From: Trinickia mobilis
GTDB taxonomy: Bacteria > Pseudomonadota > Gammaproteobacteria > Burkholderiales > Burkholderiaceae
Direction: 5' to 3'
Assembly (NCBI RefSeq): GCF_017315705.1
Contig: NZ_JAFLRF010000001.1
Location: 154,479 to 218,478, forward strand
DNA: 64,000 nucleotides
In this document: piece by piece, positions 50,608 through 59,660 of the stretch
Numbering within the stretch: the stretch's first letter is position 1
Layout: each line of letters opens with the position of its first letter
The notes under the pieces: generated by a model
What the model saw: only the letters and a program-made list of their open reading frames with translations
Databases searched by the model: none
What the model was told of the DNA's origin: nothing
Made by a program: the position numbers and the translations under genes

Positions 50608-51669
50608 TTACTCGACCACGACGCGCGGCGCGCCGTCCGCCATCGAGCCGACCACCGCCGCCTGGTCGAAGCCGCCCGAGCGCAGGCAATCGAGCACGGC
50701 CGGCACGCTGCCGGCGCCGCACGACACGAGCAGGCCGCCGGAGGTCTGCGGGTCGGTCAACAACGCTTGGGCGATGGCAGGCAAGCCGGGCGAGAGTTCG
50801 ACCTGCGCGCCGTAGGCCGCCCAATTGCGCGCCGACGCGCCCGTCACCAGACCGGCGCGCGCCAGTTCCGGCGCCGGCTCGAGCCATGGCAGCGCCGCGT
50901 AGTCCACGCGCGCCGCGAGCCCGGCGCCCCGGCACAATTCGAGCAAATGACCGAGCAGGCCGAAGCCGGTGACGTCGGTCAGCGCGTGCACGCCGTCGAG
51001 CGCGGCGAGCGCGGTGCCCGGACGGTTCAAACGCGTCGTGGCCGAAATCATCGCCGCATAGCCTGCGTCGTCGAGCTTCCCGTTCTTCAAGGCGGCCGAC
51101 AGAATCCCGACGCCGAGCGGCTTGCCGAGCACCAGCACGTCCCCGGCACGCGCGCCGGCATTGCGCGCAACGCGCTTGGGATGCACGACGCCGATCGCCG
51201 CAAGCCCGTAGATCGGCTCGACCGAATCGATCGAATGGCCGCCCGCCACCGGAATACCCGCCTCCGCGCAGACAGCCTCGCCGCCCTGGAGCACGCGCGC
51301 GATCGTCTCGTGCGGCAGCACGTTGATCGGCATGCCGACCAGCGCCAGCGCAAAGAGCGGCGTGCCGCCCATCGCATAGATGTCCGATAGCGCGTTGGTC
51401 GCGGCGATGCGGCCGAAGTCGTAGGGGTCGTCGACGATCGGCATGAAGAAGTCGGTGGTGGCGACGATCGCCTGCTCGTCGTTGAGGCGATAGACGGCGG
51501 CATCGTCGGCGGTCTCCGAGCCGACGAGCAGATTCGGAAAGGCCGCCATCGGCGCTGCGCGCTTGAGCAGTTCAGCGAGCACGCCGGGCGCGATCTTGCA
51601 GCCGCAGCCGCCGCCGTGAGACAGCGCCGTCAAGCGCGGCACCGTGCCGGTTTGCGGGGCCGAGTTCAT
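50608..51669 (-). CDS. selD: Selenide, water dikinase (selenophosphate synthase)
   Basis: 353 residues. Makes selenophosphate from selenide and ATP. The catalytic motif HGGGCGCKIAPG near residue 18 has cysteine at the active position (not selenocysteine). ATP-binding segments TADDAAVYRLNDEQAIVATT, FGRIAATNALSDIYAMGGTP, GGHSIDSVEPIYGLAAIGVV and LLTDPQTSGGLLVSC are all present. Downstream of mnmH on the same strand, so selenophosphate here probably feeds 2-selenouridine formation in tRNA. Its ATG overlaps the stop of a 12-codon leader derived from the 84-bp repeat family (ATGA). Confidence 0.96.
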   Translation of the reverse strand: MNSAPQTGTVPRLTALSHGGGCGCKIAPGVLAELLKRAAPMAAFPNLLVGSETADDAAVYRLNDEQAIVATTDFFMPIVDDPYDFGRIAATNALSDIYAMGGTPLFALALVGMPINVLPHETIARVLQGGEAVCAEAGIPVAGGHSIDSVEPIYGLAAIGVVHPKRVARNAGARAGDVLVLGKPLGVGILSAALKNGKLDDAGYAAMISATTRLNRPGTALAALDGVHALTDVTGFGLLGHLLELCRGAGLAARVDYAALPWLEPAPELARAGLVTGASARNWAAYGAQVELSPGLPAIAQALLTDPQTSGGLLVSCGAGSVPAVLDCLRSGGFDQAAVVGSMADGAPRVVVE

Positions 51670-51704
51670 GATGCCTCCCGCAGGTGAGCGTGGGGGTGGT
51701 TCAT
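51666..51704 (-). CDS. 12-residue leader peptide overlapping selD, derived from the start-codon repeat
   Basis: ATG 51704 with AAGGA six bases upstream encodes MNHPHAHLREAS and stops with a TGA that overlaps the selD ATG (ATGA). Its sequence is the first 24 or so bases of the 84-bp repeat joined to its last 11 (GGGAGGCATC), i.e. a 49-bp internal deletion, so unlike the full repeat it is out of frame with selD. Translation of the leader could be coupled to selD through the overlap and the internal GGGAGG site. Whether the peptide matters is unknown. Confidence 0.6.
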   Translation of the reverse strand: MNHPHAHLREAS

Positions 51705-51721
51705 AGCAAGTCCTTGTCGAT

Positions 51722-51940
51722 TCAAAAATGGAGCGCCGCGTGCCACGACGCCTGCGGCGGCACGGGATCCATGCCGGTCGGGATCGAGTGTCCGATCGAA
51801 TGCGTGCCGGCGGCGACGAACGCGCGGTGATAGTACGGCGAGCACTTGACGTAGTAGAGGCCGACGATCGCGATCAGCGCAAACAACGTAATGGCGAACG
51901 CCGAAGCGGGGCGGCGCGGCGTTTGGATGAGAGATTCCAT
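51722..51940 (-). pseudogene. Truncated membrane permease, N-terminal fragment
   Basis: 72 residues from ATG 51940 (GGAGACC just upstream), with one clear membrane span (AFAITLFALIAIVGLYYVKC) followed by SPYYHRAFVAAGTHSIGHSI. From memory, this start resembles long permeases of the YraQ/DUF318 type found next to selenium or metal genes in Burkholderia, which run to more than 400 residues. Here the frame stops after ASWHAALHF, 17 bases before the selD leader. Together with the deleted repeat beside it, this suggests a deletion that removed the rest of the permease. It could instead be a real single-span peptide. Lies between mnmH and selD on the same strand. Confidence 0.55.
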
Positions 51941-51972
51941 GGTCTCCGATGAGTCGGTTCGAATGTGCCAGG

Positions 51973-53133
51973 TCAGCGCATCCGGCGTTCGGCGGCGCCC
52001 GCTTGGGAAGCGGCCCGCGCCAAGGGTTCTGCGAGAGCGTGCCCGCCGCAGACCGGTGCGTCTTTGGCGACGGCCGTCGCGCTCGCTTTCGCACCGGCCC
52101 GCTCCATCAATTCGCGCGCCTGCGCGAGGGGGTCGGCCGCGCAAGGGTCGAAGTCGAACTGCAGCGCGCCGCCGGCCCCGCGGAACGAACGCTGGCTGCT
52201 GCGCGCATACGCCGGATCGTAGTGCTGCTCGATCAATTCGGTGCAAAGCTGCGCGAGCTGCCCGTTGTCGATGAGCTCATGCCAGCGCGCGACGGTTTGC
52301 CGGCTGTGAAGCCCGATCAAGCGCGTCAGTTGATCCTTGAAGAATTGCGGCGTGTCGAACAAATGCCGATAGTCGCTCAACAGAAACCGTACCCGCGCCT
52401 CGAGCGGCGCCACGACCCGCACGCAGCGCCCCGCGTGAAACGCATCGAGCAGCGACAGCGGCAGCATGACGTTGCCGATACGACGGCTTTCCGCCTCGAC
52501 GAACACCGGGCGGTCCGCGTCCAGTTTCGACAATGCGACGGCCAGTGCCGTATCGAAGGCTTTCTGAGTCGGCTGGCCGGCATCGGGCAGCGCGCCGAGG
52601 AGCGATCCGCGGTGCCGGGCCAGCCCTTCGAGATCCAGCGCCTGCGCGCCCGCATCCGACAGTGCGTGCAGCAGGCGCGTCTTGCCTGTCCCCGTATGCC
52701 CGGTCAGCGCGATGTAGTTGAGCCGCGACGGCAAGCACTGCAGTTGCTCGAGCACTTGGTGCCGGTACGACTTGTAGCCGCCGTCCAGTTGACGCGCCTG
52801 CCAGCCGATCATGTTGAACCAGGTGGTCATCGCGCCGGAGCGCTTGCCGCCTCGCCAGCAATAGATCAGCGGCCGCCAATTGCGCGGGCGGTCGGCAAAG
52901 ACCGTATCGAGGTGGTGCGCAATGTTGCGCCCCACCATCGCAGAACCGACGCGGCTCGCTTCGAACGGCGAGTTCTTGTACAGCGTGCCGACGATCACGC
53001 GCTCTTCGTTGCTGAGCACCGGCGCGTTGATCGCGCCGGGGATATGGTCTTCGGCATATTCGAGCGGCGTGCGCACGTCGACGATTTCGTCGAACGACGC
53101 AAGTTGACCGATGGAAACTACGAGGTTTTTCAC
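51973..53133 (-). CDS. mnmH: tRNA 2-selenouridine synthase
   Basis: 386 residues. Converts 2-thiouridine to 2-selenouridine at the wobble base of some tRNAs, using selenophosphate. N-terminal rhodanese domain with active Cys in LIYCWRGGKRSGAMTTWF (near residue 92), then a P-loop domain with GHTGTGKTRLLHAL (near residue 146) and VFVEAESRRIGNVMLPLSLL. First gene of the mnmH-selD operon on the minus strand, with the permease remnant in between. The C-terminal 40 residues are low-complexity Ala-rich. No selA or selB was seen, so selenium use here may be confined to tRNA modification. Confidence 0.95.
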   Translation of the reverse strand: MKNLVVSIGQLASFDEIVDVRTPLEYAEDHIPGAINAPVLSNEERVIVGTLYKNSPFEASRVGSAMVGRNIAHHLDTVFADRPRNWRPLIYCWRGGKRSGAMTTWFNMIGWQARQLDGGYKSYRHQVLEQLQCLPSRLNYIALTGHTGTGKTRLLHALSDAGAQALDLEGLARHRGSLLGALPDAGQPTQKAFDTALAVALSKLDADRPVFVEAESRRIGNVMLPLSLLDAFHAGRCVRVVAPLEARVRFLLSDYRHLFDTPQFFKDQLTRLIGLHSRQTVARWHELIDNGQLAQLCTELIEQHYDPAYARSSQRSFRGAGGALQFDFDPCAADPLAQARELMERAGAKASATAVAKDAPVCGGHALAEPLARAASQAGAAERRMR

Positions 53134-53322
53134 GATGGCTGGCCGGACGCCGGCGGGACCCGCGCGTTGCCGGCTGTGTTCGAATAATTGCCTATTATTC
53201 CATGCGGCGGTGTTGTCCGATCATCCGCTCATGCCGGGGGCCGGCGTCGGGCCGCTAGCCGCTTACGCCAGCCATTGTGATCGTCAGCCGGGACGCCGGC
53301 TTGCCGATCGAGGCCCAATGCC

Positions 53323-55281
53323 ATGCATAGCCAAGAAACCGTGTTCTCGACGAGCGGCGATCGATGCGCCTTCGGCAATGCCGCAATCGCGTTGACTTGG
53401 ACCGTCGCACATTCGCAATTGGCCGGCTTTGCCATCGTCGACCATGCCCATGCGCGCACGCTGCCGGTGATCGCGCCATTCGCGTTCACGCTCGCCGACG
53501 GACGCACAGTCGGCATCGCCGATCTGAAGCTGCTTGCGCCGTTGCGCGACGGCGCGCTGACGGCGGACGCGCACGCGGCCAGGCTTGCCGAACGGCTCGC
53601 GGGCCGGCGCGTGAGCGCCATCCTTCACGACCGGCATGATCGCCTGCGCGTGGAGTGGAGCGTCGAGCAGCGTGACGGCTCGCGGTATCTGCGCGAGCGG
53701 CTGGCCATCACGGCGCTCGCGCAGGACGAGCACATCACCGCTGTTTCGATGCTGCAGACGCAGGCAGCAGACGCGCAGGCAAGCAGCAAGTTGAACGGGA
53801 CGCCCGTGGTTGCGGGCAACGTCTACCTGGGCTTCGAGCTTCCGATGTCGGAAAGCGAAGTTCGCGACGGCATGGTCCGCTTTACGGTGGCGCGCGCGCT
53901 GCCGCTCGAAAAAGGAAAGGCCCTCGCTTGCTCTGCGGTGGCGGGCGTGGTCCGCGAGGGCCAATTGCGCCGCGATTTTGCGGCCTATCTCGAACGCGAA
54001 CGCGCGCATCCGTGCCGGCCGTTCCTCCACTACAACTCGTGGTACGACATCGGCTACCTCACGCGCTATACGGAGGCGCAAGCGCTCGAACGCATCGGCG
54101 CGCTAGGCCGCGAATTGCACGACAAGCGAGGCGTGCAACTCGACTCCTTCCTCTTCGACGACGGCTGGGACGACTACAGCGGCAGTTGGAATTTCAGCGG
54201 CGATTTTCCGCGCGGTTTCGCGCCGTTGCGCGACGCCGCCGCGCGCTATGGCGCGGCGCCCGGGGTCTGGCTGTCGCCGTGGGGCGGCTATTGCGGGCCT
54301 CGGCAGGAACGCGTGACGCGCGGGCGTGCTGCGGGATATGAAGTCGCCGACGACGGGCTGGCGCTGTCCGGGCCGAAGTACTATCGCCGTTTCCGTGAAG
54401 CGGCGATGTCGCTGCTTCGCTCGCACGGCGTCAATCACTTCAAATTCGACGGCACGGGCAACGCCGACAAGGTGTTCCCCGGCAGCCGCTTCAACAGCGA
54501 CTGGGACGCGGCGGTCGAACTGATCGGCGAGATCCGCCGCGTCCGGCCCGACACCTTCATCAACCTCTCCACGGGCACCCGTCCGTCGCCGTTCTGGCTG
54601 CGCTACGCCGACTCGATCTGGCGCGGCGGCGCCGATGACGGCCTCGCCGGCGCCGGCGGCAACCGCGAGCGCTGGATCACCTATCGCGACGCTCAGACGT
54701 ACCGCAATGTCGTGCTCGAAAGCCCGCTGTTCCCGCTCAACTCGCTGATGCTTCACGGGATCATTTACGCGCAGGAAAATCCGCGGCTCAACAGCGGCGC
54801 CGGTCAGGCTTTCGTCAACGAAGTGCGTTCGTACTTTGGGAGCGGAACGCAATTGCAGGAGCTGTACGTCACGCCGTCGCTCTTGAGCGAGCCCGATTGG
54901 GACGTGCTCGCGGCGTCCGCGAAATGGGCGCGCGCAAACGCCGACGTTCTGCGCGACAGTCATTGGATCGGCGGTGCGCCGGATGCACTCGACGTGTATG
55001 GATGGGCGGCCTGGTCGCCGTCGAAGTCGATTGTCACGCTGCGCAATCCGGCCGATCGCGCGCAGTCGTTCGATCTGGACTTGCGCAGGCAGCTTGAGTT
55101 GCCGGTTGGCGTTGACGGTCGATTCGAAGCGCGCTGCCCTTGGCGCGGGCAAAACGCCCCCGCTCCCGCGGCGTTGAATGCTGACCGGCCGCAGCCGATC
55201 CGGCTCGAGCCGTTCGAAGTGCTCACGCTGGAGCTGCTGCCGGCAGACGCCGGCGGTCAGGCTTTGCGGTGCCCGAGTTAA
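53323..55281 (+). CDS. Alpha-galactosidase-like glycoside hydrolase (clan GH-D type)
   Basis: 652 residues, no signal peptide. The TIM-barrel begins near residue 230: RPFLHYNSWYDIGYLTRYTE, QLDSFLFDDGWDDYSGSWNF, PGVWLSPWGGYCGPR, and the presumed nucleophile Asp in HFKFDGTGNADKVFPG near residue 380, followed by TFINLSTGTRPSPFWLRYAD. The N-terminal 220 residues form a beta-sandwich. These features match the GH27/GH36-like superfamily, but the precise family is not certain. It faces a GH35 beta-galactosidase gene with stop codons overlapping by four bases, suggesting joint breakdown of galactose-containing oligosaccharides. No sugar transporter or regulator adjoins. Confidence 0.82.
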   Translation: MHSQETVFSTSGDRCAFGNAAIALTWTVAHSQLAGFAIVDHAHARTLPVIAPFAFTLADGRTVGIADLKLLAPLRDGALTADAHAARLAERLAGRRVSAILHDRHDRLRVEWSVEQRDGSRYLRERLAITALAQDEHITAVSMLQTQAADAQASSKLNGTPVVAGNVYLGFELPMSESEVRDGMVRFTVARALPLEKGKALACSAVAGVVREGQLRRDFAAYLERERAHPCRPFLHYNSWYDIGYLTRYTEAQALERIGALGRELHDKRGVQLDSFLFDDGWDDYSGSWNFSGDFPRGFAPLRDAAARYGAAPGVWLSPWGGYCGPRQERVTRGRAAGYEVADDGLALSGPKYYRRFREAAMSLLRSHGVNHFKFDGTGNADKVFPGSRFNSDWDAAVELIGEIRRVRPDTFINLSTGTRPSPFWLRYADSIWRGGADDGLAGAGGNRERWITYRDAQTYRNVVLESPLFPLNSLMLHGIIYAQENPRLNSGAGQAFVNEVRSYFGSGTQLQELYVTPSLLSEPDWDVLAASAKWARANADVLRDSHWIGGAPDALDVYGWAAWSPSKSIVTLRNPADRAQSFDLDLRRQLELPVGVDGRFEARCPWRGQNAPAPAALNADRPQPIRLEPFEVLTLELLPADAGGQALRCPS

Positions 55282-57137
55282 GACAGCGTGCGCGCAAGTT
55301 CGACGGGTTTCGCTTCGATCTGATGCAGGTCGAAGATCGTGACCACGTTCTCCCCCTGTTGAAGCCACGGAGCCGGACAATACAAGCGCAATTGCGGGCC
55401 GATATTCCAGTAGCGGCCAAGATTGTGTCCGTTGACCCAGACCATGCCCTTGGTCCAGTTGCTCATGTCGAGATAGGTATCGCCTGCGGTATCCAGCGAT
55501 ACGGTTGCCCTGAAAAACAACCCGGCCTTGCGCGGATTCGAGCACACGGCCCGCAGATCGGCGATGTAGCCGGAGCTCATCGGCAACAGGAACACTTCCC
55601 ACGCTGCGAGGCGCTCGCTCGCGCCCGCCGCATCGAGCAGCGCGACGGGACCGAGAATGCCTTTGCGGTCGATCATCGCGTGACCATAGTTCACGCGCCC
55701 CATCCCTTCGACGAAGACGTCCAGATTGACGGCGCCATCTCGTGACGGCGGCGTGAAGGGAAGGACGAGACGCGCATCGTGCATGACGTTAAGAGGCTGC
55801 GCGCAGCCGGCCGGCATGAGCGCCCTCGATACGCCGCCCACGTATTGTTCGCCGACAAAAACGGTCGCGTAGTCGTGGACATCGTTGAGATCCAGAACAC
55901 CGCCGCGGCAGTCATGCAGCTTCTTGCGATATAGAACGAAACCGAACGCTTGCCCGTACGTCTCGAAGGGCTGCGCGTCGACGGTTTGCGCAGCGGGGAG
56001 CGCGGCGGGCAAGTTGTCCCAAACGGACGCGTAGCGTTCGGGCATCAAGGCTTCCTTTCCGGAGCGCGCAATCGTTGCGATCGGTTCGGGCACATCGGGC
56101 AAGGGCGCCGGCAGATATCGGGCGACGATCTCGCGGTACTGCATGTATTTCGACGTCGCGACGCCTTGCTCGCTGATGGGTGCGGCGTAGTCGTAGCTGG
56201 TGATGTCGGGCTGGTACTCGCCGGAATCCGGATCGACGTTTGCTCCCGCATGGAAGCCGAAGCTGGTGCCGCCATGAACGACGTAAAGGTTGAACGACAG
56301 GTTTTGCTGCATCAGCGCGTCGAGCGTGCCGGAGATATCGACGCCCGTGCCCTGCAGCGCCGCATCGCCCCAATGCGTAAGCCATCCGGGGTACACCTCG
56401 CCGGCCATCGCCGGGACACCGGGAAACGCCTGCCGCACCGCCGCGATTTGGGCCGCGTTGCCGTTGCTCAACGCGATCGCACCGCCCGTGACGGTCGAGC
56501 GATTCTGCTCGAGCTGCACGATGCCGTCCTCGGTATAGAACGGCCCATCGATTCCGCCTTGCAGCCAGAGCTGCCGGATTTCCTCGAGGTAGGCCGGATT
56601 GCAGCCGTACGAGCCGAATTCGTTCTCGATCTGAATCATCAGGATCGGTCCGCCGTTGCACGCCATCAGCGGCTTGACGCGCGGAATCAGTTCGTCGACG
56701 TAGCGCGAGACGGCGGACATATAGTTTGGATCACTGATTGAATCTGTCCTGAGCCGGATGGCCGGGTCTCTGAGCAGATAGGACGGAATGCCCCCGAGAT
56801 CCCATTCGGCGCAGACGTAGGGGCCGGGCCGCAGCAGGGCCCACATCCCTTCCGACTGGCATAAGCGGAGGAATGCCTCGACGTCGCGGTTCTCGCTTTG
56901 GAAGTCGAAAACGCCAGGGCTCGTCTCGTGATAGTTCCACATGACGTAGAGCGCGATGGTGTTCATGCCCATCGCTTTCGCCATTTGGATGCGGTGCCGC
57001 CAGTATTCGGCAGGAATGCGAGCGGGGTGGAGTTCGCCGCTGCGGATTTGGAACGGCTTGCCGTCGAGGAGGAAGTGGTTCTCGTGCTGGGCGAATGAAA
57101 AGATGCGCGGGCCGCTTGGGGTTGCCTTACTGGTCAT
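55278..57137 (-). CDS. Beta-galactosidase, GH35 family
   Basis: 619 residues, no signal peptide. GH35 signature in FLLDGKPFQIRSGELHPARI and GMNTIALYVMWNYHETSPGV; acid/base Glu in GGPILMIQIENEFGSYG near residue 175; nucleophile Glu in VPAMAGEVYPGWLTHWGD near 250; GGTSFGFHAGANVD follows. The C-terminal jelly-roll domains (about 400-610) include LDNWTKGMVW-like DMSNWTKGMVWVNGHNLGRY WNIGP at the end. It removes terminal beta-galactose. Cytoplasmic by lack of a signal, so its substrate must be imported. Convergent with the alpha-galactosidase-like gene. Confidence 0.94.
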   Translation of the reverse strand: MTSKATPSGPRIFSFAQHENHFLLDGKPFQIRSGELHPARIPAEYWRHRIQMAKAMGMNTIALYVMWNYHETSPGVFDFQSENRDVEAFLRLCQSEGMWALLRPGPYVCAEWDLGGIPSYLLRDPAIRLRTDSISDPNYMSAVSRYVDELIPRVKPLMACNGGPILMIQIENEFGSYGCNPAYLEEIRQLWLQGGIDGPFYTEDGIVQLEQNRSTVTGGAIALSNGNAAQIAAVRQAFPGVPAMAGEVYPGWLTHWGDAALQGTGVDISGTLDALMQQNLSFNLYVVHGGTSFGFHAGANVDPDSGEYQPDITSYDYAAPISEQGVATSKYMQYREIVARYLPAPLPDVPEPIATIARSGKEALMPERYASVWDNLPAALPAAQTVDAQPFETYGQAFGFVLYRKKLHDCRGGVLDLNDVHDYATVFVGEQYVGGVSRALMPAGCAQPLNVMHDARLVLPFTPPSRDGAVNLDVFVEGMGRVNYGHAMIDRKGILGPVALLDAAGASERLAAWEVFLLPMSSGYIADLRAVCSNPRKAGLFFRATVSLDTAGDTYLDMSNWTKGMVWVNGHNLGRYWNIGPQLRLYCPAPWLQQGENVVTIFDLHQIEAKPVELARTLS

Positions 57138-57357
57138 TTAGTCGATATCCGCAAACGTGACCCGGCTTGAAAACAAAATCGGCGCGTCCAACAGACCGCG
57201 CCTCAGATGTCGATGATGGCATGACGAAATGGCTGCCTGGTTCCTGTGCGGATTTCACTATAGGCGAACGGCAGCGGCGGCGAGTGATTGGGTCGAATGC
57301 GTCATGCTCCTGTTCGAGTCGCGTGAACTCGACACACTAAAAATCTGACAGGCTCGC

Positions 57358-58977
57358 TCAGTGAGAACCGTTGCCTCCGCCATGGCCGCCGTTCCCGCCA
57401 TTGCCCTGTCCGCCGTTGCCCTGTCCGCCGTTGCCCTTGCCACCATTGCCCTTGCCACCGGCACCCTGGCCGCCAGAGCCCTGGCCCCCGGCACCCTTTC
57501 CACCAGCGCCCTTTCCACCAGCGCCCTGGCCACCAGCGCCCTGGCCACCGGAGCCCTGGCCACCAGCGCCCTTTCCACCAGCGCCCTGTCCGCCAGCACC
57601 CTGGCCGCCGGCGCCCTGACCTCCGGCACCCTTTCCACCAGCGCCCTGACCGCCAGCGCCCTGACCGCCAGCGCCCTGACCACCAGCGCCCTGACCACCA
57701 GCGCCCTGACCTCCGGCACCCTGTCCGCCAGCACCCTGTCCGCCAGCACCCTTTCCACCAGCGCCCTGGCCACCAGCACCCTGACCGCCAGCACCCTGAC
57801 CGCCGGCGCCCTGACCGCCGGCGCCCTGACCGCCGGCGCCCTGACCACCATCGCCCTGTCCGCCGGCGCCCTGACCGCCAGCGCCCTGGCCACCAGCACC
57901 CTGACCGCCAGCACCCTGACCGCCAGCGCCCTGACCGCCAGCGCCCTGACCGCCAGCGCCCTGACCACCATCGCCCTGTCCGCCAGCACCCTGGCCACCG
58001 GCGCCCTGTCCGCCAGCACCCTGTCCGCCAGCACCCTGACCACCGGCGCCCTGACCACCATCGCCCTGGCCGCCATCGCCCTGGCCGCCATCGCCCTGAC
58101 CACCAGCGCCCTGACCGCCAGCGCCCTGACCACCAGCGCCCTGACCACCATCGCCCTGTCCGCCGGCGCCCTGACCACCAGCGCCCTGTCCGCCGGCGCC
58201 CTGACCGCCAGCACCCTGGCCACCGGCGCCCTGACCACCAGTGCCGCCCTGGCCACCAGCACCCTGGCCACCAGCGCCCTGACCACCAGCGCCCTGACCA
58301 CCAGCGCCCTGACCACCTGCACCCTGACCACCTGCACCCTGACCACCTGCACCCTGGCCACCAGCACCCTGTCCGCCAGCGCCGCCCTGGCCACCAGCGC
58401 CCTGTCCGCCGCTACCCTGGCCGGCCGCAACCGTTCCGCCATTACCCGGGCCTCCGGTTCCAGTGCTTCCAGCGCTTTCCGTGCCGGTGCCCGCGCCCCC
58501 GGCTGGGTTGCCTGCCGCTCCCAGGCCAGCGGTTCCCACTCCTGGAGCACCATTGCCGCCGTGCCCCGGGCTACCGCCGGAAGTCGCGGGTGTACCTGGA
58601 GTTCCCGCGCCCGTGCCACGGCCGCCTTCACCGCCGGCGGCGATTCCAACGGCTCCGGAGCCGCCGGCATCGCCGCCGGTCATAGCGTCGTCTCCGTATC
58701 CGCTTGCGGGAGCGTCACTCATCAACAAGTCGGCAACCCTGGGCGGGCAGTCTGCTGCCCCGGGTATCGGACAATCCGTCGCCGAACCCTGCGCGACTTC
58801 GAGCTGACCTGGCTGCCTTGCCTGGCTTGTCACCACGATGGCGCGATCCGGCGCCACGTAGGCTGACGCATCGCCGCTTTGCTGCGCATAGGCCGCTGCC
58901 ACATGCATGCTGACTGTCAGCATCGCCAGCATTTTCAACGGCACACGTTCCCCGCGTCCCCGGTTATTGCTATTCAT
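57358..58977 (-). CDS. Secreted glycine-rich protein with about 60-70 pentapeptide repeats
   Basis: 539 residues. N-terminal signal peptide (MLAMLTVSMHVAAAYAQQ, residues about 16-33), then a non-repetitive region of about 80 residues with DCPIPGAADCPP, then a Gly/Ala/Thr-rich region, and from about residue 190 to 535 tandem GGQGA units with Asp, Lys, Ser, Asn or an extra Gly at some positions; it ends GGHGGGNGSH. The DNA is a 15-bp tandem array (about 57410-58440). The spacing is not the GXY of collagen; it recalls PGRS-type sequences. No sorting motif. It may be an extracellular or cell-surface structural protein; no function is known. Array length probably varies between strains. Confidence 0.75.
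   Translation of the reverse strand: MNSNNRGRGERVPLKMLAMLTVSMHVAAAYAQQSGDASAYVAPDRAIVVTSQARQPGQLEVAQGSATDCPIPGAADCPPRVADLLMSDAPASGYGDDAMTGGDAGGSGAVGIAAGGEGGRGTGAGTPGTPATSGGSPGHGGNGAPGVGTAGLGAAGNPAGGAGTGTESAGSTGTGGPGNGGTVAAGQGSGGQGAGGQGGAGGQGAGGQGAGGQGAGGQGAGGQGAGGQGAGGQGAGGQGAGGQGGTGGQGAGGQGAGGQGAGGQGAGGQGAGGQGDGGQGAGGQGAGGQGAGGQGDGGQGDGGQGDGGQGAGGQGAGGQGAGGQGAGGQGAGGQGDGGQGAGGQGAGGQGAGGQGAGGQGAGGQGAGGQGAGGQGDGGQGAGGQGAGGQGAGGQGAGGQGAGGQGAGGKGAGGQGAGGQGAGGQGAGGQGAGGQGAGGQGAGGQGAGGKGAGGQGAGGQGAGGQGAGGKGAGGQGSGGQGAGGQGAGGKGAGGKGAGGQGSGGQGAGGKGNGGKGNGGQGNGGQGNGGNGGHGGGNGSH
57410..58440 (-). repeat. 15-bp tandem array coding for GGQGA
   Basis: Roughly 65 copies of a 15-bp unit (minus strand GGTGGTCAGGGCGCT and variants). 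Two copies are expanded to 18 bp (GGQGGA, GGQGGT). Because the unit is a multiple of three, several frames stay open along the whole array on both strands, which creates long false reading frames. Confidence 0.93.
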
Positions 58978-59236
58978 TTTGCCATCCTAAATATTATATC
59001 TGGGCCTTGGTCGACCCATATCCGTCTTGACTGGCGGCGCTCGTGTTCCTCACGACTTGCCGCCCCATTGCGTGAAGTTACGTTAGGCGGATCCCGATAC
59101 GTAAACCGTTCGCTGTCCAACGTATTGGTTTAAATCGAGTCGAGAGCGGGGAAATAAACGCGAGAGATGATCGCTAGCGAACATTCGCTACAGAAAGCGC
59201 CGGCGCGCACACTGCCGCCCGTCCAGAGGCGGCCAG

Positions 59237-59356
59237 TCACGGATAATTGCCGCGGACCGGGTTAACGCTGACGAACCAGCCGATGAGGGTGCCGTGACCT
59301 GCGTCGATGAAGCGGTCGCGCACGAAATCTTTCCATCGAGAATAGAATTGGATCAC
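59237..59356 (-). pseudogene. Possible C-terminal gene remnant
   Basis: A 39-codon frame after an in-frame TAA reads FYSRWKDFVRDRFIDAGHGT then LIGWFVSVNPVRGNYP and a stop. Its end shares G-W-x-x-x-V-N-P with the tail of the gene entering at the right edge (HGWLIGVNPMG). It could be the tail of a lost related gene, or chance. Confidence 0.35.
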
Positions 59357-59631
59357 TTATCCGAATTTTCAGCGGAGCGACGGAGCACTTGAATTCGTCG
59401 TTCGAATAAACGGCGCGTGAGACTACCCATTACTTCGACATGCAAATTGAATCCGAGAGCCGCTGCTTCATCTGCAACACTCCTTCTGCTTACGCAGTCT
59501 TCAGTGTGTTGCATCCACCGGTTGAATCCGCAGTCCTACAGTGGATATTCACGCTCGCCGCCATCATTGACGACGTGCGGCACCGCCTTGATCGCTTGGG
59601 GAGCGGCCGTCTACCTGATCGATCCGGATAA

Positions 59632-59660
59632 AATGCCGTCTCGAAATCGGAGACGGCATT
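59632..59660. terminator. Stem-loop upstream of the OsmC gene
   Basis: AATGCCGTCTC and GAGACGGCATT form a perfect 11-bp stem with a seven-base loop. On the minus strand it is followed by TTATCC with a short T-run made by the stem end, which suits a weak terminator; on the plus strand there is no T-run. It lies 45 bases before the osmC ATG, so it could also affect that leader. Confidence 0.45.

Noticed and set aside
57410-58440. CRISPR-like appearance of the regular array
   Set aside because: Units are contiguous 15-mers without unique spacers, and no cas gene is present.
57361-58866. 501-codon open frame on the plus strand across the glycine-rich array, encoding Ala/Leu/Thr/Ser repeats
   Set aside because: It is a by-product of the 15-bp repeat, which keeps several frames open. 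The minus-strand frame has a signal peptide and a sensible repeat; this one does not.
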